From Auxenochlorella pyrenoidosa (Eukaryota; Chlorophyta; Trebouxiophyceae; Chlorellales; Chlorellaceae), in contig KQ482063.1 in the NCBI GenBank assembly GCA_001430745.1, positions 284,502 through 299,959 on the forward strand: 15,458 nt of DNA, in the 5' to 3' direction. The notes under the pieces are model-generated. The model was not told where the DNA came from. It searched no databases and was given only the letters and a program-made list of their open reading frames with translations. Shown here one piece after another: positions 8,301 through 15,458 of the stretch. The translations under genes were made by a program, and so were the position numbers. How positions within the stretch are numbered: the stretch's first letter is position 1; each line of letters opens with the position of its first letter.

Positions 8301-10733
8301 CCCTGCATGGGATGAGGCCGTGGCCAGGGCCGTGGCGGGCCATGGCGGGCGCTGGAGCGTGCCGCAGCTGTATCAGCAGGTCCCGCACCGACTGCCTGGC
8401 ACTCTTGCGCCTCGGGGCCCACCTACCGCGGCGTCTCTGCTAGCGTGCACAGCGGGAACTTGGTCTGGGGCGGGAAGAGCCACAGCGTGCACTCGAAGCA
8501 GGGGGTGATGCCCGGGATGAGCACCCTGCAGGGCAGAGGAGGGGAGGCCGCAGGGGTGCGGCAGGGCGGTTGAACAACAGCAGCCAGCACCGCCCGGCTC
8601 GACAAGAAACGCTGCGGAACGCACCGCAGCGCCGGCCAGGCACAGAGACAAGCACAAACCACCGCCATGCCATGCGCCAGCCGCCATCCCCTGCTGGCGC
8701 GCCCCCCGCAACAGCCAGCACGTGGCGGGGCGCCGCGCAACGGGGGCGGACAGCGGGGGGGGGGGGGCTCTCTCGTTGGGGGCCGGCTGGCCCCGCCCAC
8801 CTGGCATGCCCTTTGAAGCCCTCGGTGCCGCCATCCACCATGGGCTTCACTGTGCTCAGGTCTGGCTGCCCCTCCTCGTCGTACTCTGCGGCAGGGCGGC
8901 ACAGTGGGCGTGTAAGGAGGAGGGGGCGGGAGGGGGGGGGGGGGGGGGCAGCAGGCTGCGTCGCACGTCCCAGCACTGGCACAGCCCAGGCTGGGCGCGC
9001 GCCGCGGAGTGCGCGGGGGGCGGCGCCCCACCCCAGCCGGCCGCACTAGCTCGACACACGCACGGCGAACGCCGGCACATCGATATCTGGGGTTTAAAAC
9101 CCTAATCGGGAAAATAAAGCCCCGAATAAATAACAAAGAAAAAATGCTGGTTTCTGGGGCGCCCACCCACCCAGGAAGGAGCAGGCCACGGAGTTCATGT
9201 AGCGCCGCGCCTCGAGCGAGTCCAGGCCCAGCACGATGACGTGGAACTGCTGGTAAAAGTCCAGCGGCTTCTCCTGCAGGCCAACCACGAAAGCATGCGA
9301 TTTTTGGTTCTTTGCTTGAGCTCTTCTGTTTTTGCTGGTAAAAATCCAGCGGCTTCTCCTGCAGGCCCGTGTAGTGTAACGGGCAGGGGTGGCAGGGCGC
9401 GCGGGCAGTGACATTAGCAGGGGTGGGGATCCAGCGGCTTCTCCTGCAGGCGGTCGAGCCGGGGCGGAGAAGCCAGCTGGGGTGGGGAGCAGGGAGAGCG
9501 GCGGGCAGAGACAAGGCGCGCACAGGGCGGGTGGCAGGGCCGCCCAACAAGCGGCGCCGGTGGGGGTGCGCCGCCCCGGCGCCTTGCTCTTCTGGTGGGT
9601 ATGCCCAGGCGCATTGCCGGCGGAGCACGCGGCAGGCCGGCGCTGCCGCTCGCCTGGATCATGCAGTGGTGCGGCGTCACCGTGACCCCGGGGATGCGCT
9701 GCATGATGCGCTGCGCCGCCACCTCGGCCTTGGACTGGCCCACGTCACGCATCCTGCAGGCGCGGCAGGGGGGGCGGGGGGCTGCTCTGCGTCCGGCTCT
9801 GTGCTGCGCCCAAAGGGCATGCGCTATCGGCCCGCCCAGCCAGCCGGGCCGCTGCCCTGCAGCACCCGCCTGCCGCAGCACCGCACCCCGCGCCCTGTGC
9901 AAACACGAGCTTCAGCAGGAGGTTGCGACTAGAGTGGGGCGACGAACTTCCCACCAATCGCAGCGGCACCGCCCGCCCAGGCCACGGCACACAAGCACAA
10001 ACACCGCAGCACGAGACCGGCGCGCGTGGCAGCTGAAGGGAGCGGCAGCGCATGCCAGGGCGCATCCGCTGAGTTCAGGCTGCACTGCACTGCTGGCAGC
10101 CCCCAGGGGCGCGGCGGGCGGCACAGGCGCCGCACCTGAAGAGGAACTGGCGGTTGAGGTTCGACACATCGATGGTGTCCATGTCGATAACGTCAATGTT
10201 GCCAAACCCGCTGAGCGCCAGATCCTTCAGCAGCTCGCAGCCCAGGCCGCCCGCCCCCACCACCAGCACCCTGCAGCAGCCGCCGGCAGCGGGCAGAGGC
10301 AGGCCGGGCTGTGACACATGCTCCGCGCGGCCGCAAGACGGCAGTGACAATTGTGACACAGCTGCGGGAAGCGGTGAAGCGGTGTCGCTTGCAACATGCT
10401 GCAAGAGGCTGCACATCGTACAGTGCCATTATGCAGACGAAGAGTGAACGGCGAGGAGGGCTCGGCCTGCTGCCGCCGCCGGCAGGTGGGCAGCCACCCA
10501 ATGCAGCACGCCTAGGGCAGCAGCGCCGCTCCCGACGCTAACCAAACATTGTTGATGCCGCTGAGAGCCAGTCGTGGTGAGCAAAGAGCGAACAACAAGC
10601 GATCGGGGGCTCACCGGCAGTCATTCTGCAGGAATTCCCGTATTTCGGGGCCCGGCTCAAACCCAGGGCCCACCACGTTGCCCTGTCGGGTGAGTAGGTA
10701 GTCCAGGTCTCTCCACCGGCCCTCCAGCTCCAT
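5318..10733 (-). CDS. UBA3: NEDD8-activating enzyme E1 catalytic subunit (UBA3/ECR1)
   Basis: Catalytic half of the heterodimeric NEDD8 E1 (partner AXR1/NAE1). It adenylates NEDD8, forms a thioester and passes NEDD8 to the E2 UBC12, which leads to cullin neddylation. Fifteen exons join in frame: 10733-10615, 10270-10136, 9753-9654, 9273-9171, 8885-8801, 8525-8427, 8194-8118, 7813-7746, 7527-7455, 7148-7076, 6758-6641, 6326-6280, 5964-5883, 5623-5557, 5370-5318; 432 aa, close to Arabidopsis ECR1 and human UBA3. Visible: nucleotide loop GAGGLG (45-50), [17 protein letters not shown] (69-85), [13 protein letters not shown] (about 169-181), zinc Cys pairs PCFEC (190, 193) and CPIC (331, 334), catalytic Cys207 in [11 protein letters not shown], and a C-terminal ubiquitin-fold E2-binding domain (about 347-432) ending in [15 protein letters not shown]. 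Intron 3 is GC-AG (CAG|GCGAGC). Start chosen at MELEGRW because it fits the family N-terminus; an in-frame upstream extension to 10886 is discussed separately. Confidence 0.96.
5705..5762. other. AT-rich patch in a UBA3 intron
   Basis: A stretch with AATAAAATTG, AAATAAAAG and a small hairpin GTAAACGTGTTTTAC stands out from the GC-rich surroundings. It lies in the intron between the exons at 5964-5883 and 5623-5557. There are no recognisable element ends. Confidence 0.5.
6746..6925 (-). repeat. Duplicated acceptor and start of UBA3 exon 11 (copies 164 bp apart)
   Basis: The 16-base GGTGCCCACGTACCTG occurs at 6746-6761 (true acceptor and the start of the exon encoding [10 protein letters not shown]) and again at 6910-6925 in the intron upstream in gene sense. 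Both have a usable CAG acceptor. The 6758 acceptor is the real one because only it joins NNYM to MYVGTDGVY as the family requires. The copies flank a pentanucleotide microsatellite, so they could also be target-site duplications around an insert. Confidence 0.85.
6766..6853. repeat. (ATTGA/ATTTG)n pentanucleotide microsatellite in a UBA3 intron
   Basis: Array of TTGAA and TTGAT units in about 85 bases, with blocks of TTGAATTGAA at both ends and TTGATTTGAT in the middle. It is very AT-rich for this GC-rich locus. It lies between the two copies of the exon 11 acceptor. Confidence 0.92.
8755..8767. repeat. G13 homopolymer in a UBA3 intron
   Basis: Uninterrupted run of 13 G on the plus strand in the intron after the exon at 8885-8801. 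Homopolymer length in an assembly may be inexact. Confidence 0.85.
8932..8948. repeat. G17 homopolymer in a UBA3 intron
   Basis: Uninterrupted run of 17 G on the plus strand. In gene sense it is a C-tract shortly upstream of the acceptor at 8886, so it may serve as an extended pyrimidine tract. Confidence 0.85.
9248..9450 (-). repeat. Three copies of the 5' edge of UBA3 exon 4 at exact 85-bp spacing
   Basis: TCCAGCGGCTTCTCCTGCAG occurs at 9260-9279, 9345-9364 and 9430-9449, an exact 85-bp period. Copies one and two share 35 bases with one mismatch (9248-9282 and 9333-9367). Each copy carries the acceptor CCTGCAG and the codons EKPLD (copies one and two EKPLDFYQQ). Only the copy at 9273 continues as [18 protein letters not shown], so it is the true exon start. 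The other two are intronic decoys, and using either would shift the frame because 85 is not a multiple of 3. Confidence 0.92.
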
Positions 10734-12603
10734 GGCCGGCCGGCACGAGCCTACTGGTGCCGCTGTGACAGGCGGGGACAGGCCACACAGCAATGGCAAT
10801 GCGATCAAAAGGTGAATTGCGCACAGCGACTGTCGCCGTGCTTGCATGCTGCCGCTGCCGCCAGCGGGGTGCAGCATCATGCCCACTGGCGGCAGGCTGC
10901 TCGAAGGGAGCTCAGAGGTGAGCGCAGCTCGGTCCAGCTCCTTTGCGTGCGCGTGCTCCGCTGCAGCTGATGTCTTGCATGCACGTGCTTACGGGGAGCA
11001 TGGGCCAGGGGGGCCGGAGGGCACGCACACAGGCTCCCAGCAGCATAGTGAGTGCATCTGCACGTGTTCGAATGCCATGAATTCATTGAGACTGTGCAAC
11101 GACCCAGAGCATGGGCACTAAACTGGGAGTGAGGATCGTGTGAGGAATCCGCCTGCAAGCACTGCTGTCACTGTCAAGGCGTCAACCAGCAGCTAGCACT
11201 GTTGCGGCGCTGCCAGGGTTTGCCCACAGTGGGAGGGGTCAAGCAGCGCGGAATGTGGCGATGGCAGGCGGCAGCGGTCGGCAGTGAGCACAGCGAGTGC
11301 AAAGCCGATTGCCGTGCCTCACCGGCCCCAAAAGGCACTATCACGCCCTCACAGCGTACCTACCTGCAGTATGATAAGCCTACAGCCGGGTACCCGGCAA
11401 GTAGCAGAGATGCGCTGGTCATGTGCAAGCACAGCGCCGCTAGCGTAGCGTGCACGACGGTGCTGTTCGGATTTGAAGCCTGGCAGCAACAGGGACCGAA
11501 CAGCAGCGGGCCCGAAAGGGTGGCTGCAACGGGTAGTGCCCCCAGGAGCTGCACAAGCAGCTATGGTGTGCGACGTAAATAAGTGAGGAGGAGGAGGAGC
11601 AGTAGCAGCAGCAGCACCTGCCAGAGGGCAGCAACAGCGGAAGGCTGTCTCGAAGGCTACTTGGTAGAGTCGACTAGCGCTTTTGCACCGCTGATGCCTG
11701 CAATGCTAACTGGCTCAACAGCCGTTAGGCAGACCCGCACTGTGCCGGCAGAGGTCCTGCGAAGGCAACACAGGGAGTGTGGGGTGGGGAGGCGGCTCAA
11801 GAAGCCGGCACATAGACGGAGGCGGGAGCACGTCAAGGGAGAAGCAGCCAGACCACAGCGCACGCAGCACACCCCTACCCTCAGGCTGCACCGCTGCCCA
11901 CCGCGACCAGCACGCCAGCGCATGCACAAGGCAGCAAGCAGCAGCGGGAGGCACGCAGCACAGCAGGCAGGAGCAATAGGCGGGCAGGCCCACCACTGCC
12001 CCAGCGCTGCTAGCATGCGACTGCGCCAGCGGCGATGCTGGGTGCACGGATGCGCTACCCAAGGCCTTGCCCACAGAGGAGAGCAGAGGTCCAGGCAGTG
12101 CAGCAAAGCCTGAAGGGTCCCGGCATTGCGTGCGCACGCCCAGCCGCTTCAGCAGGCTGCCGGCGTGTCGCCACGCCAGGGACACAGCATCAGCAAAGAT
12201 AGGGCGTCCCGCACTATGGCGGGTAGCTGCTGCAGCAGGCCTTGTTGAATGACACATAGCGCTGCATATGTAAACAAAAGGGATGCGGAAAAACTCAAGT
12301 GGATCTGGGGGCTATCGGGCAACGGCAGCGGGCACAGCGGGCGGCAGGCTGCCAGCCGGCTCATCAGGCTGCCAGGGCCCCTGGTGTACGTTGTTGCGCC
12401 TTGCTCCTCACTTTAAGCTCCCAACAGGCGATCTGAGGGCTGGGAAGGCCCGCAGAGTTCGAACAAGGTGGGCGGGCCTTCTGTTGCTGCTCCTCTCTGC
12501 CCTGGTTGGCCAAGCCAGCTGCAAAAGACCTGCCTGCCAGCTGCAGACGTTGCCCTGCCGGGCTGAGCGATCACGCCGCCCGCGGACCAGCCACTTCTTT
12601 GTC
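10734..12603. other. Upstream of UBA3: no confident gene
   Basis: Contains the presumed UBA3 promoter and 5' UTR (10734 to about 11100), a GAG/AGC triplet low-complexity stretch near 11582-11620, and a low-confidence coding trace on the minus strand near 11990-12290. I see no family motif elsewhere, and the longest plus-strand ORFs here are compositionally unlike the real exons of this window. Confidence 0.55.
11990..12290 (-). pseudogene. Possible degenerate coding remnant
   Basis: On the minus strand, protein-like pieces appear in alternating frames: IQQGLLQQLPAIVRDALSLL in one, then AVSLAWRHAGSLLKRLGVR and FAALPGPLLSSVGKALGSA in another. The frame changes without splice sites, which suggests a decayed gene or repeat-protein fragment, or chance in Leu/Ala-rich composition. 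No family is recognised. Confidence 0.25.
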
Positions 12604-13640
12604 TTAGGCGACCCTTCCTCTCCTCCCCAGGCTCGGCAGACGTCCAGAACGGCCAGATCCGGCAGCCGCCCGTGCAGCAGAGGCAGCATAGCCGGCGGGG
12701 GCAGCGGCGCCGGCGGTAGCAGGTGTGTTTGCACCCGGTCGATTCAAAGAATGCAGCTGGAGCACGCTGTTTGCCAGGGGCCTTCTTCGCAGCTCTGCCT
12801 CCAGTGTGTGCAGGTGGCCAAGGATCTCATTGCTGGGGGGGCGAGGAAGTGGTGAAGGCAGCCCTTTCACCCGCGCCTCCCTGTCACCCCACGCCTCCCC
12901 ACATGGCAGGCCGCCGTGTGCTGCCAACAATGCACGAGCGCGAAAGCGACCCGCACGTCGCGGAACTGAAGCTGGAAGCCGAGCGAGAGTGACACAAACA
13001 GCTCCACACAGGTTGGCACTGCCGCTTCATGCGTTGCCCTCGGCTGCTTGCCTAGCCAGCAACGCCGTCCAATGGCATTGCGGGGCCATCGTTGTTCGCC
13101 TTCCCTGCTGTTGTACTTAATGCATGCATGCAGGCCACCTGCTTGCAGGCGCGTGCTCCCGCCACCTGCCTTCCTGCTTGATGTTTCTGACATGCTCCCT
13201 CTTGGTTCCGCTGCCTTGCCAGGCCGGCTGGGGGGGGCATGGAAGGCTTTCAACAGTAGCGTGGAGGAGGCTGGCCTTGATCCAGGCTACTTGCTTAGCT
13301 AAGTTTGGGGCTTGGGAAGGACGGCAGCATTGCGGAGTTGTTGGGCTGCCCAGGCAGGCAGCTCCTGCACGCTGAAGCCCACAGCAGCGAACCCTTCAGA
13401 GCGGCACCCACCCGATAGCTCGCGGTCATGGAAGTTGTTAGCAAAAGCGGCGAACTTGATCTGAAACGAGCTCTGGAACTCGCTGTGGGGCATGCCGTCG
13501 ATGAGGTCGGGCAGCGGCGGGCAGGGTGCGCTGGCGGGCTGCGCCACAGCGGGCCGGGTGCCCAGCGGGGCCGCGTTGATGACGATGCTGAGGCACTCCT
13601 GCGGGGCATGCACTCGGTGCTTGGTGTTCCTGGCGCGCAC
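12604..13640 (-). pseudogene. 3' part of an unidentified gene, apparently broken by an inverted duplication
   Basis: Exon (i), about 13640-13412, encodes QECLSIVINAAPLGTR, a Pro/Ala-rich stretch, LIDGMPHSEFQSSF and ANNFHDRELS, then a donor GTGGGT in phase 1. Exon (ii) starts at 13018 after GGCAG in the matching phase and encodes VELFVSLSLGFQLQFRDVRVAFAL. A third block, 12832-12604 (NEILGHLHTLEAELRRRPL..., Gly/Ala/Arg tail, stop at 12604), is compatible but I could not fix its junction: the only in-phase donor leaves a 38-bp intron, and a phase 0 junction would stop almost at once. No family is recognised. Sequence 5' of exon (i) is missing because the palindrome centre lies there. It could be a live gene rearranged at its 5' end, or a pseudogene. 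Confidence 0.35.
13338..13604 (-). repeat. Left arm of a large inverted repeat
   Basis: About 267 bases whose reverse complement matches 13640-13907 with scattered substitutions. It spans the exon QECLSIVINA...NNFHDRELS, its donor GTGGGT and about 75 bases of the following intron. The outer limit is at GGCAGCCCAACAA, after which the two arms diverge. Confidence 0.92.
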
Positions 13641-13907
13641 CGCAGGAGTGCCTCAGCATCGTGATCAACGCGGCCCCGTTGGGCACCCGGTCCGCTGTGG
13701 CGCAGCCCGCCAGCGCACCCTGCCCGCCGCTGCCCGCGCTCATCGACGGCAAGCCTCGCAGCGAGTTCCAGCGCTCCTTCAAGATTGAGTTCTCCGCGCT
13801 GGCCAACAACTTCCACGACCGCGAGCTCTCAGGTGGGTGCCGCTCTGAAGGCTTCGCTCCTGGGGGGTTCAGCATGCGGGAGCTGGTCTGCCTGGGCAGC
13901 CCAACAA
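13640..13907 (+). repeat. Right arm of the inverted repeat (exon copy)
   Basis: Plus-strand copy of the left-arm exon and intron start, separated from it by a 35-base spacer (13605-13639). Over about 70 codons the two translations differ at nine positions (for example D/A in PLPxLIDG, M/K, H/R and S/R nearby). The exon reading frame is intact in both arms. The intron part also lacks a stop here, so the frame runs on into the LINE fragment. Confidence 0.92.
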
Positions 13908-14924
13908 GTTTTAAAGTAAGTTACAAGTTTAAGTACCTGGGGGTGGTCGTCCACTGCACTCAGCCGCTGGGCGAGTCAGCCAGCGCAGGCAGAGCAGCCG
14001 TCGCCCGCTTTGCAGCGGCCATGTTCGAGGGCCGCTGCGCAGAGCTTGGGCTGGAGGCAGCACGCCTGCCGCTGCTGCTGTATAGCCAGATGGTTGACTC
14101 CAGCCTCTCCTATGCAGCAGCGGTATGGGCCCCTGGCCCCGCAGCAGAGGCAGCGAAACGGGGGCCCACCGGCGGGGCGCGATCAGCAGCAGAGAAGCAG
14201 CACGGCACCACCCTGCGGCGCCTGCTTGGCCTGCCGCTACGCGCCCCGACAGCCACAGTGTTGGCAGAGGCAGGCCAGCTGCCCCTCTACATTACCTGGC
14301 TCATGGCAGCAGCCAGGCTGTGGTCCACAGTAGTAGCATCCCCGCAGGGCAGCATAATGCAGCAGGTGCTCGACGCCAGCCTGCAACTGGCAGCGGACTG
14401 CCAAGGCGAGCGCATCGCGCTGGCAGCGCAGCCATGGGCAGCGCAGCTTCAGCAGGCGATGGCAGCGGCTGGGGTGGAGTTTGACCCACACCAGAAGTCA
14501 GCCTTGCAGCCAGCAGCAGTCCGGCAGGCAGCGCTCCAGCACTACCTGCAACGGGTTGCAACGGCAGCAGCGCAGCCAACAGCGAGCCAGCTGAGGCACT
14601 ACTTTGGCACCGTCCGGCCGTCCTGCCTGAACCCAGATGAGTACAGCATGCCTGCTTACTTGACTGAAGTTCGGGAGCGCAGCCGCCGCGTTGCACTGGC
14701 AGAGCTGCGCACGGGTGTGCACTGGGGAGCCGAGGCCACAGCCCGGCTGCTTGGAGCAAACCGCCCGCCCCGCGACCAGCGCTTCTGCCCACACTGCGCC
14801 GCTGCCGGTAGCCAGGCAGAGTGGAGGACACAAAGGCACATTCTCTTTGAGGTGTGCCCTGTACAGTGACCTTCGGGCCCACCACCCCTCCCTCTTCTCC
14901 GCAGACTGTAACACACACGCATGA
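13908..14924 (+). pseudogene. LINE (non-LTR retrotransposon) reverse transcriptase, 5'-truncated and frameshifted
   Basis: The reading frame, open from before 13661 to the stop at 14867-14869, shows the C-terminal third of a LINE polyprotein. YKFKYLGVVVH is the post-catalytic palm/thumb motif. LLLYSQMVDSSLSYAAAVWAPG and LRRLLGLPLRAPTATVLAE are typical of the connector between RT and C-terminus in plant and algal LINEs. A C-x2-C...H...C zinc-binding motif follows at the end (CPHC, then HILFE). The catalytic RT block (YADD-type) and the endonuclease are absent. One extra base near 14849-14852 shifts the frame: the zinc motif's last Cys and the usual continuation (LYSDLRAHHPSLFSADC) lie in the next frame up to the stop at 14924. 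5' truncation and small indels are typical of dead LINE copies. Confidence 0.85.
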
Positions 14925-15250
14925 GGAGCCCTAGGAGGCTCATTCTTGTGCGGCCCTCCTGTGCCCCTGCACCGGCGCATGCCGGCAACCTGCATGAGGC
15001 GCGGCCCATCAAGTCCGCCGCCGCTGATAGGGCTGCCAAGGGGCGGTGGCAGAGGGGCCTGCTGAGGCTGCTGAGGCGGCAGGTGCGGGGGGGCGGCGCA
15101 ACCAGCTGGCTGGCTGGCTGAAGGCAGCGCCGCTGCCCCGCTACTGGTGCTGAGGCAGGCAAGGCGTGGCTGCAACGCTGCAGCCCGCCTGCATCGCTCA
15201 ATGCCGCAGGGCAGCCGCGAGGCCCGCTCGCCCGGCCGGGCCATTTTCAC
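14925..15250 (+). mobile_element. Probable decayed 3' end of the LINE copy
   Basis: Pieces such as FLCGPPVPLHRRMPATCMRRGP in one frame resemble the LINE C-terminal tail but are interrupted by stops. I see no poly(A) or clear target-site duplication. The limit is set loosely before the tRNA flank. Confidence 0.4.
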
Positions 15251-15267
15251 TGAGCGTTCCGACGAGG

Positions 15268-15272
15268 AAAAA
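15268..15272 (-). terminator. RNA polymerase III T5 terminator of tRNA-Val
   Basis: Five T on the minus strand, five bases after the discriminator base of the tRNA, in the position and length expected for Pol III termination. Confidence 0.85.
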
Positions 15273-15277
15273 GGGGA

Positions 15278-15368
15278 TGACTCAAGACGGGATCGAACCG
15301 CCGACCTTTGGTGAGCTTAACAATTCGAATTGTTAGACCAATGTGATAGCCAACTACACCATCGAGTC
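15278..15368 (-). tRNA. tRNA-Val (anticodon AAC) with 17-nt intron
   Basis: On the minus strand the acceptor GACTCGA pairs with TTGAGTC (one G-U), followed by discriminator A. The D arm is GTGTAGTTGGCTATCAC and the anticodon stem is TTGGT/ACCAA. The T arm GGCGG-TTCGATC-CCGTC contains the B box. The loop starts C-T-AAC-A, giving anticodon AAC (Val) at positions 34-36. The intron is at the canonical place after position 37 (15330-15314). It carries TTGTTAAG, which can pair with the anticodon region as in eukaryotic pre-tRNAs. The mature length would be 74 nt before CCA, which is not encoded. D arm and T arm resemble plant tRNA-Val(AAC). Transcription would use internal A and B boxes. Confidence 0.93.
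15314..15330 (-). other. tRNA-Val intron
   Basis: Seventeen-base intron ATTCGAATTGTTAAGCT between nucleotides 37 and 38. CTAACAATT of the anticodon loop and intron start is nearly self-complementary to AATTGTTAAG, giving the extended anticodon helix expected for tRNA splicing endonuclease. Confidence 0.85.
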
Positions 15369-15458
15369 ATTCAATGGATGTTCAGCACGAAATTTTTGGC
15401 ATATGAGTAAGTTCAAACACGATTTCCAGCCCCCCAAAAAAATTGCTGCTTGCCTCCC
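15369..15458. other. AT-rich flank 5' of the tRNA gene
   Basis: Less GC-rich than the rest, with GAAATTTTTGG and CCCCCCAAAAAAATTG. It is the 5' flank of the minus-strand tRNA. No gene is visible before the window ends. Confidence 0.5.

Noticed and set aside
8423..9628. Minus-strand open frame of 401 codons
   Set aside because: It reads through UBA3 introns and mixes exon 4 sequence with decoy copies in the wrong frame; the spliced UBA3 model explains the real parts.
11583..12113. Plus-strand open frame with Ser/Arg-rich start
   Set aside because: Starts in a GAG/AGC triplet run, no motif, Gln/Arg/His-rich composition typical of antisense noise here.
12725..13120. Plus-strand frame containing MHERESDPHVAELKLEAE
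   Set aside because: Looks locally protein-like but lies opposite the minus-strand exons whose splice phases match; no partner exons were found on the plus strand.

Overview
The window looks like nuclear DNA of a GC-rich green alga, most likely a Chlorella-like trebouxiophyte. Evidence: many short exons split by 100-400 bp introns with GTGAG/GTGGG donors and CTGCAG-type acceptors, a B3 DNA-binding domain (a Viridiplantae family), a eukaryotic NEDD8 E1 subunit, a tRNA gene with a canonical short intron, and a LINE fragment. I found no bacterial operon, CRISPR array or rRNA. The species call is inference.

Layout. (1) 71-4821, minus: a 12-exon gene, cut by the left edge. It encodes a B3 protein with the N-terminal signature of the plant At3g19184-type B3 family, a long acidic/low-complexity linker, a Lys/Ala-rich histone-H1-like stretch, and the start of a chromodomain. 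(2) 4822-5317: short intergenic spacer. (3) 5318-10733, minus: a complete 15-exon gene for UBA3/ECR1, the catalytic subunit of the NEDD8-activating enzyme. I could join every exon in frame (432 codons plus stop). (4) 10734-12603: no confident gene, only a weak degenerate trace. (5) 12604-13640, minus: the apparent 3' part of an unidentified gene. Its first visible exon is repeated in inverted orientation just to the right, forming a large palindrome (arms of about 267 bp, 35 bp spacer). (6) 13640-15250, plus: the inverted exon copy runs without a stop into the C-terminal part of a LINE reverse transcriptase, itself frameshifted near its end. (7) 15278-15368, minus: tRNA-Val(AAC) with a 17-nt intron and a T5 terminator.

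Two things stand out. The B3-to-chromodomain architecture would join a plant-type sequence-specific DNA-binding domain to a potential histone-methyl-lysine reader in one protein. In addition, in four introns of the two main genes a short copy of the adjacent exon edge, splice site included, is repeated 85, 100, 123 or 164 bp away inside the intron. With the inverted exon copy at 13.6 kb this suggests a locus, or a genome, where short exon-edge duplications are frequent. The B3 gene (chromatin/transcription) and UBA3 (protein neddylation) share no evident pathway; their head-to-tail order is probably incidental.
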